A stretch of DNA of 64,000 bases from Anticarsia gemmatalis (GCF_050436995.1 NC_134747.1:5091501-5155500); one strand, 5' to 3'; positions 32,466-47,000 are shown, numbered from the stretch's first letter. Notes: generated by a model not told the origin, from the letters alone. A program made the numbers and translations.

Positions 32466-34294
32466 CTCCAGTCCTGACATAAATAGCACCGGCTGCGATA
32501 CCTATCAATGCTTACATAGCACTCCACAGTGTGTTTATAACTAAATAATAACATTCAATCTGGATCTTTCGCTCAAAGGTAGAATTTAACCAAAACTTGT
32601 GTTATTTTGTTGCAATGTTTGTATATATGCACGCCACGCTGTTTAGTGAATTCACTTTTGAATGTCTATCTGTTTATTATTGTGACTTATCGTTTTACGC
32701 ACGACTTTTCGGTAACCTATCTTCAGGAAAATATTGCTTTATGTACTTTTGTTTAATTATTAAGAACGATTGAGATAGCTTACTGAGAAAAGCCGTTATA
32801 GTATCAAGATGCAAGATTCACAACATGATTCTCGTATCTTTAAATGTTTAATTAAAGTGACGATAAAAAGTATTTGTGTGAATATAACGAAGTCAACATG
32901 CTTTCATTATACCAACATAATATTTATTTTATGTTAATTAAGTTAAACATTTAAACGCATGTGTATTTAATACATAATTATACTGTAATAACTAAGATGT
33001 CAGTAGTTCGTTGGCTAATAAATTAATGATACTGTGGTAGTTAAATTCATTCATTACATTTACAAGGTTGTAATGGTAATGTAGTAAGCGTTGATAAACA
33101 AAACATATAAATAGGTGAGGCGCAGTCTGGTGACTAATAACAATAACTATTTATAACCAGGCGGATGTTAGGTCTCTGTTCTTATGAAATAACCTCGCAC
33201 ATTGTATTTATTTTTGTACGAACATTATCAATCATAACAATCCTCTAAGAGCAACGGATCAAATCGTGCCATGTGATATGCACTTGTGATGATCTGCTGC
33301 GTTATATGACTACAACAATAACTAGCATCTACAAAATTCTCACGAACAAATCATGATGCATTAGGGTTCATAAAAATTGCCCCGTGTTATAATCATTTCA
33401 TCGGATGGATTTCCCGATACATGTTTCTATCAACCTTTTTAGAAAGTCATAGTAAATTGTCCATAATTTCTATTCTTTCGCAGTTCGCACGCATGACATA
33501 ACTAGCATCATTTCGTATGAGTAATGCCCGAGATTTGTGTCCCTGACGTAATTTATACAGAACAGTCTGGTTGTGTGTGATAGCCATTCTCTGAATTATT
33601 GTTATGCCAACACTGATTATGAAGAACGGCTGTGATGAATTGAACTTTAGTACTGAGACACAGGATCGACACTACGCATACTAAGTTGTTTCTACTGTAT
33701 GTACATTCGAGATATTTCTCGTTGTAGACTAAGCATTACCTAGGGATGGTTTTAGTCTTGTTCAAAGTGATTAATTGTAATACATTATTAAGCTTTGCTA
33801 TTATTATATTTAAGACGTTACTGATATTAGCCCTATAGCTTTCTTCTTACCTAAGTTTTACTAAACCAAATTAGCTTTGTTAATAATGATGATGTGTTTG
33901 TTACATTTCAACAATACAGGACATAATTAAATCAAATAAAATATTAAATTGCTGTTGTGTTATCATTATCTGCTGTATGAATCCAACTCTCGGAAGTATT
34001 ATCTTTTTCACAACAGTAAACAGGAACATGTGCGATGTGCTTAATAAAATAATAATATGTAGATTACTTACTTCGTGAAAATGATTTAATTTTGCAATAT
34101 GTTTGTATTATAAAAATATAATTTGTAATGAATTGTGACAATATTTATAGTTTTTATTAATTTATTAAAGTCAACAGAAAGGCCATCTGTACATATTTTC
34201 TCAATATAGCTAGGCATTCGGACAATATTATGCAAATCTCACGACACCAACATTTTTAGTCAAGTGATTCATGTATTGTTTTTAACTTTTGCAG

Positions 34295-34300
34295 GTACGT
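34295..34300 (+). promoter_or_regulatory. Candidate recursive splice (ratchet) site
   Basis: TTGTTTTTAACTTTTGCAG (ending 34294) is directly followed by GTACGT, so an acceptor with a pyrimidine-rich tract abuts a donor with no exon between. A second donor GTAAGC 17 nt downstream resembles the extra donor seen in recursive-splice exons. Its location roughly a third of the way through a very long intron suits the role. Not proven. Confidence 0.35.
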
Positions 34301-34912
34301 ACAAAGGACAAGTAAGCGGGTATTGGGAGGCGTCTCGGTATATTGTAATGTAAGTAGGTACCTACAATTGAAATGTCTCGCGGTGTTTAAAAAAACTTCT
34401 CATTGTTAGCAGTGCGGCGCATCATGCTCAGCTCATGTTTTCCTGTGTCGCTCACAATGCTACAAACAACTATCGGACATTACTTCTATAATGTGCTACA
34501 CGATACAATCAACATTGCGTACTTATCGAGCATTACAAATTACATACGTTCGCTATTATTTATATTCTCCAAAAGCGGTTCCGATAGATATCTTTGGTCA
34601 ATTACGTGTTGCTCCAGAAAATTGTCTATCTGCGAAAGTTGTATCCTTGTACCGAAATAAGTGTTGCTTCTATAAATGCTTTTGTGTCTATCTGCTTCCG
34701 TTCTGCATTTTATTTTTGATCTCTGCTACTTAGGCAAAAGTAGTATGGACTAATTAAATTCATTATGTGGAAAGACCTAACAGAAAAAATAACGAAATCA
34801 TGCAATTTACTGCAGATAGTTGAATATGTCTAAGTTTACGACCATCTTTTCAATTTTGTAAGTATGTATGCAGGTTTGCATCAGCAGTTCACTCTAAGAA
34901 TGTATGATTAGC

Positions 34913-35028
34913 CCCCGGTTTCTGAGATACATTTAGCGGTAGTTTATCTATTCAATAGTGTCAAAACTCATACAAGAAAAACGCTATTGAATAGATAAAC
35001 TACCGTTAAATTTACTCAGAAACCGGGG
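34913..35028. mobile_element. Fold-back MITE-like hairpin (116 bp)
   Basis: The left arm CCCCGGTTTCTGAG...GGTAGTTTATCTATTCAATA is mirrored by TATTGAATAGATAAACTACC...CTCAGAAACCGGGG, about 48 bp per arm with few mismatches and a ~20-nt loop. It is non-coding and looks like a young fold-back transposon. Transcribed, it would form a long dsRNA stem. Confidence 0.75.
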
Positions 35029-36539
35029 ATAGGTCACTATTCAATCGTTCATGTAAGTCAGTATCAGTAAGTCATTAAAAAAAAAAAGAAAAATGTGCCA
35101 TCGATTAGTAAAGTACATAAACAATTATTATTCAGTGCACTTTGCTATTTGTGCGTAGATAAGCAGCATGTGTACTCCACGTGTTATAAAACTTAGATAA
35201 TACATGTTAATTCCAGAAAAAATATGCTCATACGCAATATGATCTCCATTACTAGTTAGTGAATAAGATCGTGCACTGTATGAATTGTTATAACTACTTA
35301 GTATCACAATGTATCTGCTCTAGTCATTATCACAAAATTACTGGTGCACTTTGGCAACTGTATTTAATATACAAACATATCCTCATAAATAATCGCCTAT
35401 AATACTCAACTCTCCCATTATAATAAGACAATAGAAAATATTTTATATTTATAATGAACTGTTACGCACTTTTTACTTTCATTATAGCCATAAAGTCGTT
35501 ATGGATTGTGCACTCGACTTGTAACACTTTCAAAGAATATAGGTTACAGTGCTCTAAGTGCTCAGTTCAGGTGAATCATATAGGTCAGTGCAGTGAATTA
35601 GTACTATACTGAACTCTGTCTCGCGGGCATAAGTCTAAAGAGAAACAACAATAGTAATACCTATGCTATAAAACTAATTTACAAATATACTTGCTTTTTT
35701 AAACTATTTTATTGGTTACTTAGAATAACTATTCAACAGATAAAACGATACTTTTTGGATCTACTCTCCTCATATTGTTTTAAGACACCGTCCAGTTCAG
35801 AGTACTATCAATATTATTGGTTTAATATGTTTGACGCGTTCAATATTAATCTGGCGTAAATATCACAATGCCAACTTTATTGCTTTTTCATGACATGTAA
35901 ATGGTTACTATTGTTTCATGAAACATGCTTACCATTGTTGAGATTTTAAGCCCCGGGGTGTAAGAATGAATGCCTGATCTTTTATGTTGATTTGTTCTTA
36001 GTAGGTATAGTCATGTACGCATTGCAGAAATTATGCGTTGAGTGTTATTGCTATTTATTCCCTTTTTTATTCTTGAGTGCATAGTAGAACAACCGACTAT
36101 TAACGACTATTTGAGAGATAATAAAGCTAGTGCAATTTAGTATAAATTCATTTGCAATTATTCATAAAGTATTTAGATGAGACTTTGATGAGTTCGCGAC
36201 GTGATGTCGGCGCCAGACTTCATTGTAACTTTTATTAGCCTTGTTCGGTGAATGAACGATCATTTATTAGTAACCACTGATTGTTACCAGTTGCCACCCC
36301 ACGTGATTGCACAGCATATTTCCTTTCTACTAGGTTTAAGAGGGATCATAATTGAATTACCAAGTAATGTTTTTTCAATTACAGTTGCATTCCAATACGT
36401 ATACTTGTAGACAAAATGAATCAAATTAAATAAGCATGTCCTAGTTTTAATTTGTTTCTCAGACTAATAAATCCGTTTTAAACTAATTACATGTCACATA
36501 GTTATAGCGTTGCCAACAGTTCTAGGGCAGCTTATGAGA

Positions 36540-36790
36540 GTGTCACAACACAAGCTTGCTGTGATGAGCAAAACAGCTGAGTATCAGCTGGCCGCGCGGC
36601 CTCGCTCTAGCAACGTTTAACTAAATATCTGGACTGTTGGCTGAGTTCATCGCTTAAACTATCCACGTTGTGTAGCTACGTACGCATATTATAGACTGGG
36701 CTATTGAGGCTCCCGGCCACGGGCCGCCGAGCAGACGTGCGCTCACGACAATTGAGGGGCCACGCCGATTGGAGATCGTCTCTAGAACGT
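36540..36790. promoter_or_regulatory. GC-elevated segment with E-boxes
   Basis: Contains two CAGCTG E-boxes 14 nt apart (near 36,573 and 36,587) with GGCCGCGCGGCC close by, and CCCGGCCACGGGCCGCCGAG near 36,720. No ORF. A regulatory role is inferred only from composition. Confidence 0.2.
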
Positions 36791-37369
36791 ATGAGGCGCA
36801 CAATCTAATGAAATTCTACGAACGTTTCATCTCAATAACTGCCTGTTGCAATTACGAGTTGCTTATTTCAAATTTTCTTTTCAATCGCTATGTCTAAATG
36901 TCAGTTGTTGAACATCTAAGAAATCGCACTGATTGACTAAATATTACGTTTCTCGGTGGTTCTTGGTAAAATGTTGTTTAAACTAATCAGTTAATTGATG
37001 TCTAGAGGTAATAGGTACATGAACTACATGACATGGCCGAAATCCAGGTTACTAAAAAAATACTAAATCATGTAAATAATAAGTAAAGCCGTTGAAACGA
37101 GACCTTTTGCACTACAAGTTAAACAAAATATCTGATTTTCATTAGTAAAATTTTGCCCTATTTTTTTTACTTAAAAAACCGTTTTTATTTTTCATTTGTT
37201 AAGTGGTTTACTTTTTATTTTAAAGATTTTAACTTTGACTTGTCTTGATGAAAGTTAGTTACTTTTAACTGTGAAATTAAGAATAGTCATGTTGAAAATA
37301 TGCACCTGCCTAGTTTAGCTCAAAGTATGCGAAAAACCGAGTAATTAAAAGGTTGACAGCGAAGGCCGC

Positions 37370-37470
37370 CAGTTCCGTGTGGTGTCGTAAGCGCGCCGAT
37401 CGCGCTGCGCCGCGCGCTCCACCAGCGCAGGCGCAGCACAGGCCGCTCACCTCGCCGTCTGCGGGTCACG
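37370..37470. promoter_or_regulatory. CpG-rich patch in the long intron
   Basis: GCGCGCCGATCGCGCTGCGC followed by CGCGCGCTCCACCAGCGCAG. One of several isolated CpG clusters; possible enhancer or alternative start site. Confidence 0.28.
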
Positions 37471-40400
37471 GCGTACCTTCGATTCCTTTCTAAAGTGCTT
37501 TCTATATCTTACACACTCGCGTCGCTTCCGAGCTTCGTTTTACCTTCACGCTTTTCCGCCATTCTCATCTTTCTATCGAGCTTATCAGATTGCAATGCGA
37601 AAACGTTCTGCTTCTTGGGAGTATTGTAAGCGGATGCGAACCTTCTCTCTGGTCGCACCGCGGTCCAGTTATCTAGTAATGTGTGTGCTGCGCATGCATT
37701 CTACATCAGCATTCCAATGGCAGCGCGTCATTCTCGATTGTGCTCCGATGCGTTAGGTATTTAGGATTCGAGCTGACTACACCGAACCCCTTTGTTCTTG
37801 ATGCAGTTTTGTAATACATCGAAACAAATATAACGATCGCAGTATTGCAATTTGCAAGATGATAAATAGCCCAACGAAAGAATACCTTTCATTATTTCAA
37901 CGAAATCGAAAGTGTACATTGTTGCACAATTCTATTGTCCTCACTTCAAGCGAGTGTTATCAATGTAATCCATTCGCAGTTCTAACTCCCGTCGTTGGGG
38001 TACTTTAATTAAAGTCTATGGCGATATAAATCCTATGGCACGTCGTCGGCAGTTAGAAAGTACGCGTGATGTAACAATGCAGCGCTCTCCAAGTCGCAAC
38101 CGAGGGACATGATCGATCTCTTCATTCTTCCAGTACATAAGTAACAAGACGTCTTATTTAACCGTTCAAGTATTGTATATTATATCATAAGTTGTATCAG
38201 TATATTGTAACAGTTTCCTAAATATACTGCCTTAATTTAAATTTTATTGCAATTTATAATTACGTTTGAGCTTTGCAACAAAATTCCTTTTGGGCAAGGA
38301 CCATTCAGAAAGTATTTCTATACAAATCACCATCAACAAGGACTTTTGCTTTTTCTAAATTAGTAGTTTCTGATAGTATCGTAGTAAGGGCGTATAGAAT
38401 GACGTTCAATTGTTTCGAGTCACTGATCCGGATGATGTCGGCACACTTCCGGGTTCACGTGACGTAACAACAGGCGCGCGACAGGTGACAAACACATGCA
38501 TACGCCCACGCACCTCGCACCTCTCGCCGCCACTGTACCGGCATGGCGGCATCAACACAATGTTATGCTAATTTACCTCATTTGACCTATCGATTGCACT
38601 GCAACTAGGAACCTAGTTTTATTAGCTCCATTCAATTGATAATTCAATTAGATTTTATTGTCATTAATAGATTGACAATAATTAATCCTCAAAGCAATTA
38701 ATGCTTGTAATTATTTTTAATTGCATATTTTCAACACAATAATATTTCATTTGTAAAGTAATCATTACTGACACAAGCTGTTAGTAGGATAAAATAAAAT
38801 TGTTTAGAGTTAAGGATTGAGAGAATATTATGATTTATTTTCTCTTATTTGTTACCTGTTATAAGAAGCTACTTCTGTACTTTTCACTATTTGTAATATC
38901 TGAAGTTTTGATTTAAGATACAAAAATAGAGATAAGTGACTAAGATGTTCAAAAAAGTACCTTCATTATGGCTTATGTGTGTTACTATAACTTACATAGG
39001 ACCAAGTTTAGTCTTGTAGGTGAAATTGCTAAATAAATTTAGATGCAATTTTACAATTTCAAATTCTTTTATGGTTGTAATTGTTGTAAAACCATAACAG
39101 CCAGACTTTTGCATCATAGGTAATTTGAAAAGTATGGATGTCAGAATTTCAAATTAAAAGAATCAGAGAAAAGTTACTTCAAGCAGTTTTTTTGGTCTTA
39201 TAGATTTTGATACAGGTTTCCCGAGCAAGTTACCCAGGTGTATATTGATAATGTAAAGTGCATTATATGATATTGTTTGATTACTATCAAGTAATCAGTG
39301 GACAATATATGGCAAATAATTAATAAATTAACTATTCAATATTATTAGATGTATTTTATGATATTGCAATAGGTTAATAATATACTATTTTATCTACTGT
39401 CTAATTAGATTCTAGGTAAATCAATTACCTTCAAGTCATAAACATATAATAAAGTGTTCTGAACTCTTTCATTCTAATAGGTATTATATTGTGAGTTTAT
39501 TAAATCATGTTGCAGAATACAGGAAATAATAGTCTTTCATGTTGATGTACGTTCTTGTCTGAAATATATTGTATTTGATGTTCATAGACTTACCTTAAAG
39601 CTGGATTGTACTTATCGGATGATGTACAGGCACTTCCCAAGCCGGTTGAGTAACTAAGATGTCGGAATTGTTACATAATAAATTCTATATAGATTAATTA
39701 CTATAAAAAAGCCACTTAGGTCATTAAGTAGTCATATCCCCATGCAAAGCAATAAGTAACGATTATAGCAAGATGTCCATTTATTTAGGCGTTGAAGAAA
39801 AACACTACTTAATTATAGTTTTAATCAGAAATGAAATATTAAACGTTAAGTACTGCTCTACTTTAAAAAATGTTATTTATATAAAAAGCTAATCATAAAC
39901 GGAACAATTATACAATAAATACACTGGCACTAGTAAAGCGAAGTACATATTTAATTTAATTAAACTAATATCTTTTCCAGAAAGTAACCAGAGATTTTTA
40001 TTCATTTAAATTAAAATTAATTATTCGTTTTTGAAAGATCAACTTAATATTTTGCGCGAAAATATATTTATGTCAAAGTCAAAATGTTCAAGAAAAATAG
40101 TGATGGGAAACTGGGACATGACTAAATGCCAAACTTCGCATTAGAGTTGCACCACATCCATCGTCTAAAATTGTATATTTATAAAGTTGTATAAAATTAT
40201 AATTATTGATAGCTTGACGTGAAATAATTAGAGAAAATACCTACTAGTCTTTGCACCTCATTGGAATTTTATAGATCGATATATATTTTTGATAATATCA
40301 ATAGCCGTTTATCATTTAAGCTTATTTACAAACAAACGACACAATAAAATTATTGTGTATGGTAAATTGACGCTATAAGCATAACTTTTGATAAAGTATT

Positions 40401-40818
40401 ATAGATTACATTCTATATCGTGAATCTAAAATGTACTTATTATATTTCGTAATGCTTCTGGGTCTCTAAAAAGCTTTTAAATAATCTCATCGATAACGCA
40501 TTGTTAAGCGCGAAGGTGCGGAGCAACAATGAGGGAAATTCACACATTATGTCAAGCGACGCGGTGCGGTCTTAGGTGCCGCGGCGAACAACGTTTAGCC
40601 AAATGGTATAGGAATTTTAACATAATAATCAAACCAGCATATCGCCAGCTGAATTAATGAGGACGTGTAGGATATTCTGTAGGAGAATTAAGAAATCTAC
40701 TCAAATAAAACTGTGGGGAGGTGTTATTTGATTAAAAATAAGTTCTTACTCCTTTATTTTCACATGCTTTATCGCAAGTAATGAAGGCTGATTATGATAT
40801 AGTTTTCCATTGCTGCAG

Positions 40819-40892
40819 GGATTACCATATGTCGTGTCATCTTTGCGGTGAGCCTGCTGTTCTACACCACGCCCACGGCTCCATCACATCAA
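40819..40892 (+). other. Exon-like segment with acceptor and donor (74 nt)
   Basis: CATTGCTGCAG precedes it and GTACGT follows. Two frames are open. One starts at an ATG (40829) with MSCHLCGEPAVLHHAHGSIT. The other reads ICRVIFAVSLLFYTTPTAPS with a hydrophobic stretch. The first could join the exon at 59,918 in phase; the second could join the exon at 62,836. It is GC-richer than its flanks. I recognise neither product. Confidence 0.25.
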
Positions 40893-43869
40893 GTACGTTT
40901 AAATCCCAAGTGACTACAATATAACTTATCACGTAATGCATAAAGTTCTATAATTTCCACGAGTATCTCTATATTGTAGAGTATCTACCTATCTGTCTAT
41001 TTTAGGGTTGAATTTTTGGCCTCTTCCTTTTCTGTTTAGTATCGATGCATTTAGGTAGATGACGGATACCACTTGTAATCAATCAACTAACTACAAAATT
41101 GGCCCGACTCTACTATTGAATGTAAATAGTAACGACTCGCTAAATACTTCCTGCCACACAACACGGTTAATGAGCGGTATTACATTTTGGGTAGACGTAC
41201 GTAATTAATTGTCTCCATACAGTTTTAAATCACAGGCAGTTACCTACCGGTACGAACCGTCCGCGACTGCTTTATTGACATTCAGTCCAGCTACTACGCA
41301 CTCAAATGAATCCTAATTTTCCATAATCGGATGTTCTGTATAATGTTATAGCCGTGATTAACTTAACCAACCAATATGTGTGCCAAAATTTTACATTCCA
41401 TTTAGTAGGCTCAGAGCCTAACTTGAATGAAAAAATAATATTATGATTTGATCTCTCACCGCTCGCTGGAGTCCTCGATGGTGACATCATGTTCTTTAAT
41501 CGGATGAATAATAAAACAGAAGCGAGTTAGATTTCTTACTCTATGTGTGAAATTTAAATGAGTCCTGGCTACATCGCTGGAGTGACTCGCTCGACAACAC
41601 TTGGCATACATTACCGACGTTGCTTGTCGGGATCACTTCACCATAACTTGTTGCTGCGATTATCTCATCACCAACACAACAGTGTACCTTGTTTTAGTGT
41701 TCTTATGATTATCGCCAAAATCTGTACGGGCAAAACGTAAAATTTCATAATTTTTTTTTAAAGCTTTGGTGGAATATAATTTTATTTCAATCCTTGATAT
41801 AATTGTTAAGAGATAAGATTTCGGAAGCGTAGCGTAGTCACAGGATTAACAGGCAGTGTGTGGAGGGTCATTGTCGCCGGGTCATGCTCCCTGCTGCGGG
41901 CTCGACCCTCAGTAGCGTGGTCGTAATTATCTCCAGCATTATCACACCATTGTTCATTGACCACTTAGAAAAATATGACACACTGTCGTTCAGTTTAAAA
42001 TAATTTCAGTGTGATTGAAGTGCGCTTTTGCTTTAATGTCTTGTAAATTAATGTTTATGGGTGGTGGATATAAAACCAATTAATATTATTATGAGGACAT
42101 TGCATTGGCAATTATGTTCGCGCATTACAAGTGGTGAGTTAAAGACGTCGGCGCCGGCGCACGGTGGGTGGGGAGTGACGTGTAATCCGCGGCTGCTTTC
42201 GCGTGGGAGCTGCACCTGCCCTCGTCTCTATTTAGACGACGTACCTACAATTACGATAAATTAACATGCTCGTGTGTTTTTGCTTATTGCGCATTCTCAG
42301 CACTATCTCATCACGACTTGCTGCTATTGAGTGTCGTACCGAAAGGTTTTAATTTGCGCAAATGTTTTCAATATTCATTGCTTAATTTCTGAATCTTGAG
42401 TTAAGTGGCATAATTAATGAAGCTATGCTTTTTGGAGCTGATGATGGAACATTCGCTTTAGAACATTTATCAGTTGGAGTGATGACCATACTTGTGAGTA
42501 TAGATATCAAAAATCGATACCAGAGGATGTAAAGTAAGGTAGAATATAGGTATATCCCCGACCACACTTTATCTCTGCGGTGTGGACTCCACTCTCGAGC
42601 GTAACCGCAGCGCGTGCGTCGGCTTTGAGCTTTTACACCCGCCCGGAAATAGAACCAAATTAAACTATAAACGAGTGCCACCGTAATATAACTTGCCACG
42701 TTTGTATTGTGACTGTATACGAGATGATTGGTTAGTAGAGAGCTGCACTCAATAAAGGTCACTTTATCTAGTACCGCTTATATTTCAGATGTTACCATTG
42801 AATTTCAAGCCGACTTAGCTTCAATGGGTTTTTTAACTACTCGGTTACTTGCGTCACTTTTAATACGTTCAGAATAAGTGTACGTGACTTTTAGCAATAC
42901 TTCACAGCTATTCAAACCGTTCATAATATCTGGACCTAAGAGCGAAATGTACCGTGAGTAATACACAATATTGTAGTATTACGCATCAGCTATGGAGTTA
43001 CATAATTTTTATAGCATTAATAGTTTTTGCAACTATGCTTGTTTATCTTGTAGCACTTGTAATGGAGTAACCGTTGTGTTCCGCCGCCCACGCGGCCTGC
43101 TCGATAGCTAGTCTATGAATGGTGGATTACTTCTCCACTGCAACGTTGTATTGTATTAATAATTCCTCATGAAGCCGGAGTCCATTCACGTCGGTCGCGT
43201 GAATGGGCTCCATTAAGGGCTGCTAAGCTAATTGACCGGCACCGGCACAATGAGGTGGACACGCAAGCGCGTATATTATTATGAACCATACGCGGATTGT
43301 TGCCGTAGAATATGTGATTTGTAATGCTTACGTACATTTTGACATTTGATTGCACATACCTCGTCTCTCCGCTGGGTATTACATAGTTATGCCCTCTTCT
43401 ACAGACGGTCAGCATGACGTAAACGTATACGTAATGGAATTTTTCCCTGATTGCGTTTAGAATTTCATTTCATATTTATAAAATTGTTTATTCGATAAAA
43501 CATTGGATACCGTCATGCATTTGATGAAATAAAATGAAAGTATATGTAGGTACCTACATTGTAATTATTGTTTGAAAACAAATTGGCCCTTATCTGGAAA
43601 GCTTGATTGCAAACTTACGTATAATGTGTTCCACGTGTAGGCACAATGAAATCGCATGAATAAATAAACAGACGTCTTTATAAATTGGATCACTTATGAA
43701 TCACATTCACATAACTCCTACATTATAATCTCATGGCTTTTTAATTCGAATTAATTTGTCAAAAAAACATATTTTATTAATATCCTTGTACGGGTTGAAA
43801 ATTCAAAGGGTTCGTACAGATCCGAGTACCTATCAGATATTTGTATAGAGAATGTTTTTGTAGTATTAT

Positions 43870-44015
43870 AAAACGGTGAGGTGGGTGAGGATTGTGGGGC
43901 GGGGGGGTGAGGTGGGGTGGTGCGGGGGCGTCGGCGCTATCTGGTCGACGGAAAAGGCGCCGTATCCTGCGGAAGATAAGCGCTAGCCTCATCTGCCCGC
44001 GACGCTACCACCGCT
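43870..44015. promoter_or_regulatory. G-rich tract with G-quadruplex motif, then CpG-rich DNA
   Basis: GGGG, C, GGGGGGG, TGAGGT, GGGG, TGGTGC, GGGGG (43,896-43,928) is a canonical four-tract quadruplex pattern with loops of 1, 6 and 6. CpG-rich sequence with GTCGGCGC and AAAGGCGCCG follows. Confidence 0.4.
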
Positions 44016-47000
44016 CTATGAGCGACACGCTTTGTTTTTACGAAACTGTGTGTAGACACTGGTTTGAATTTTATTTTATTTTTGTACTGGTTACGTCAAA
44101 AGGGTAGGTACATTTTTTTTATTTAATAAAGTACTTTTATTGGACACGTGTTTCACGGAAAGAGTTGTCTGGATCTTAATTTAATTCGGATTTCTAAGCG
44201 GATAAACCGCGTAGAATCCTTGCTTAATTCCTAACCAAAACTTATTTATCTAAATGATTAGGCAGCTATCAAATTTAGATGGAAGAATTACTTACATAAA
44301 AAGAAATGATTTAATACCTAATCATGATAAACTATTTTTCAATTTAGATATTTATATAATTAACGACCAATAATTTGAATTTGTACACTAAATTAATCTT
44401 CGGCTTTTAGTTCCAGATTCTGTTGACAGGTTACGGAAGTAAAACGCAGTTTCAAATTAAAATTTTATGTCAAAAACGATAGCGATGGCATAATCAAAAA
44501 TAAAAATTTGAATATAAATGTGTTTGTGAAGCGCCTCAATATGTCAGACCTCATAAATGAGGCGTTAAACTTATGTTTAATCGTCGTTTAGTTCCATTTC
44601 CTCGTGATACGGAACTCGTTTGGTTATCGCGTTGGCTTTATAAAGAGCTGTCATTGCCCGTTAGCCTAAAAAGACTAACCTACTCGAACTGGTTATAGTC
44701 GATTAACTAATTTACAACCTCTGAGCAACCCTACGTCTATCTTAATCTGAATTAATAAACTTTGTAAGAATAATGTACGATTAGATAACATTCCAGTTAA
44801 ATTAATCATTTTAAGTGATTGATGAAAGATAAAGGTGTGCAAAAATTATCAAAACATCTTGGGTCTGTTGACGATTTGTAAATAAACAATTCGCGATTAT
44901 ATTTAATTTTATGGAAGAGTTTGGCTACTTTTATTTACTTTCTCCAATGCGTATAATAATAATAGGTACTCATGGGGAAACGCTCGAATAGATAATAACG
45001 TTAAGAAAAATGACATATTAGTGTGTATGTAACTCTTATTTCTGCACTTTTTACAGTCTTTACCAATTAAGAAAACGACTCTCTACCTACTTACTTTGTA
45101 AAAACCAAACTACTATGTCTTGAGAATACCAAATATTTCACTGGAGAAGACTGATAGATAGACATCTAATGCAGGAGTTATCTTCACAATACACGCAAAC
45201 AAACAGGCGGTACTGTACCGTACCTATATTGTACACCGCTGCAGAGAAAACATCAAATGAAATCTATTCTGAATGCGACGGGACATGATTGGGCTGCAAA
45301 TTCTATTGTTATGTTGTTGCTTTATTGCGCTTGTTAGTTATATGGCATAGAAATCAATTTCAAAACTAGTATACCACTATAATACTTATGTTATGTACCT
45401 ATTACCAGGTACGTTCGATGCTAATGACATTTTTTCGCATTGGCTGTGTATGTGATTGCGTGTGCGCATACCATACTGCATATTGTAAATAATGTATGCG
45501 GCATAGTTCGTGCTCCATTTACGTTATCACGACGGTAAATTAAAATTATGCTTGTTATTTAGAATTGTGTGAGATTGCCAATAGATAGGTACGTGGCTAC
45601 GTGGACGTGTACGACAAACATACTGGGTTACTGTGTGCCTACATTATGACTTTACTACCACTATATTGTTATCTCACTTGCGTCAAGTAGTTAAACACTT
45701 AAATATTTTCCTTTATGGTTCTTGGAAACTCCTCACTGTAATGTGAAGAATTCCCGCTCGTTATTTTACTTAGTGGAAAATTATAACACTGAAATAATAC
45801 TTAGCGCATAATATATCCATAACTTGATTATATCGACATCTCTCAGCCATATTATGTGTCATCGATTGTTTCAAATGTGGAATGATTCTGCAAAAGACCG
45901 TTACGCGTATAATACCTGCATGCAATGTGTATGTATGTGTGTACAATGTTAGTGTGAACATACTGAACATTGGTTGATTGTTATTCAGTTCAGCTGTGGA
46001 GCGAGACATGATGCCGGGCGACGTTACTCGGCGACGATCGAATCGTGGCTTCTAGTGCACGAATGATTCGGAGGTCGATGTACGACCCCTCCCAGCAAGG
46101 CGATTGTCTTGCTTTGTCCTTATCTAGCGTCAACATTATTTTTATGATGTCATTATCATCACAAATCATTGGAACAGTTGTGACTGATTACTTTATTGAT
46201 TGGCTTAATGTAATTCATATTAAATTTGTTGTTATATATGAATACCTGATAAAGTATCTGATTGTTATATTTTTATATGCTGTTTATTATAAAAAGATAG
46301 CTTGTCTAATCCGAATAGAGCTACGAATAATCAAATGTGAATGATTCTAGGCACGTAATGAATGCATTTCCCGGTGATGTTTCTCACAGCTTTAAATAGA
46401 TGTATTTCCAAAGTCAAGAGTTATCGACAGTCATTATTATGCATGTATCGCTCTCGGTCCATTGATTGTTAGAAATCAGAACACAATTTGCTCATTCAGT
46501 GCTATGCGTGCGCGCATTATCAATCTGTTATCAATTCTATTATTAGATGTATCTTTACTGTAATACATAGTATGAAAATAGACTCAATTACATAACTGTC
46601 ATTATACGTATGAATGACATCTCATACTACATTCATTCATAATTTACTTACTATAACTTACAACGTACTCGTGTCTGATTGCTCGCTTAGATAAGGTATC
46701 CATTACAGAGACTGAACAAATTGTATCACTGAAATTAAATTGTTGTATAGTTTTATTGTCATTTCCTTGAAACAGACCATTAATAACGCTGGAATTGAAG
46801 AAATGTGCAAAGTTGTTGACATTTGGCACTTTACTAGAGGAATTATATCGTGTTGCGTTGACTCGCCCACTCGGCCCGCTCGCCCGCGCAAATATGAAAT
46901 GTGCTACAGTTAGGTTAAGCTTTTTAATCTAGGTTCTGTTTGCGTCAGTCTCTTAACCTTATTTGGCAGAGAATATCAAAACAGTTCGTAATTATTTGTA

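Noticed and set aside
34590..34612. Possible miR-9-like seed (TCTTTGGT)
   Set aside because: Match ends after the seed-sized stretch and I see no hairpin around it.
42382..42762. 126-codon minus-strand ORF
   Set aside because: No motif, no splice context, mixed composition; a chance open frame.
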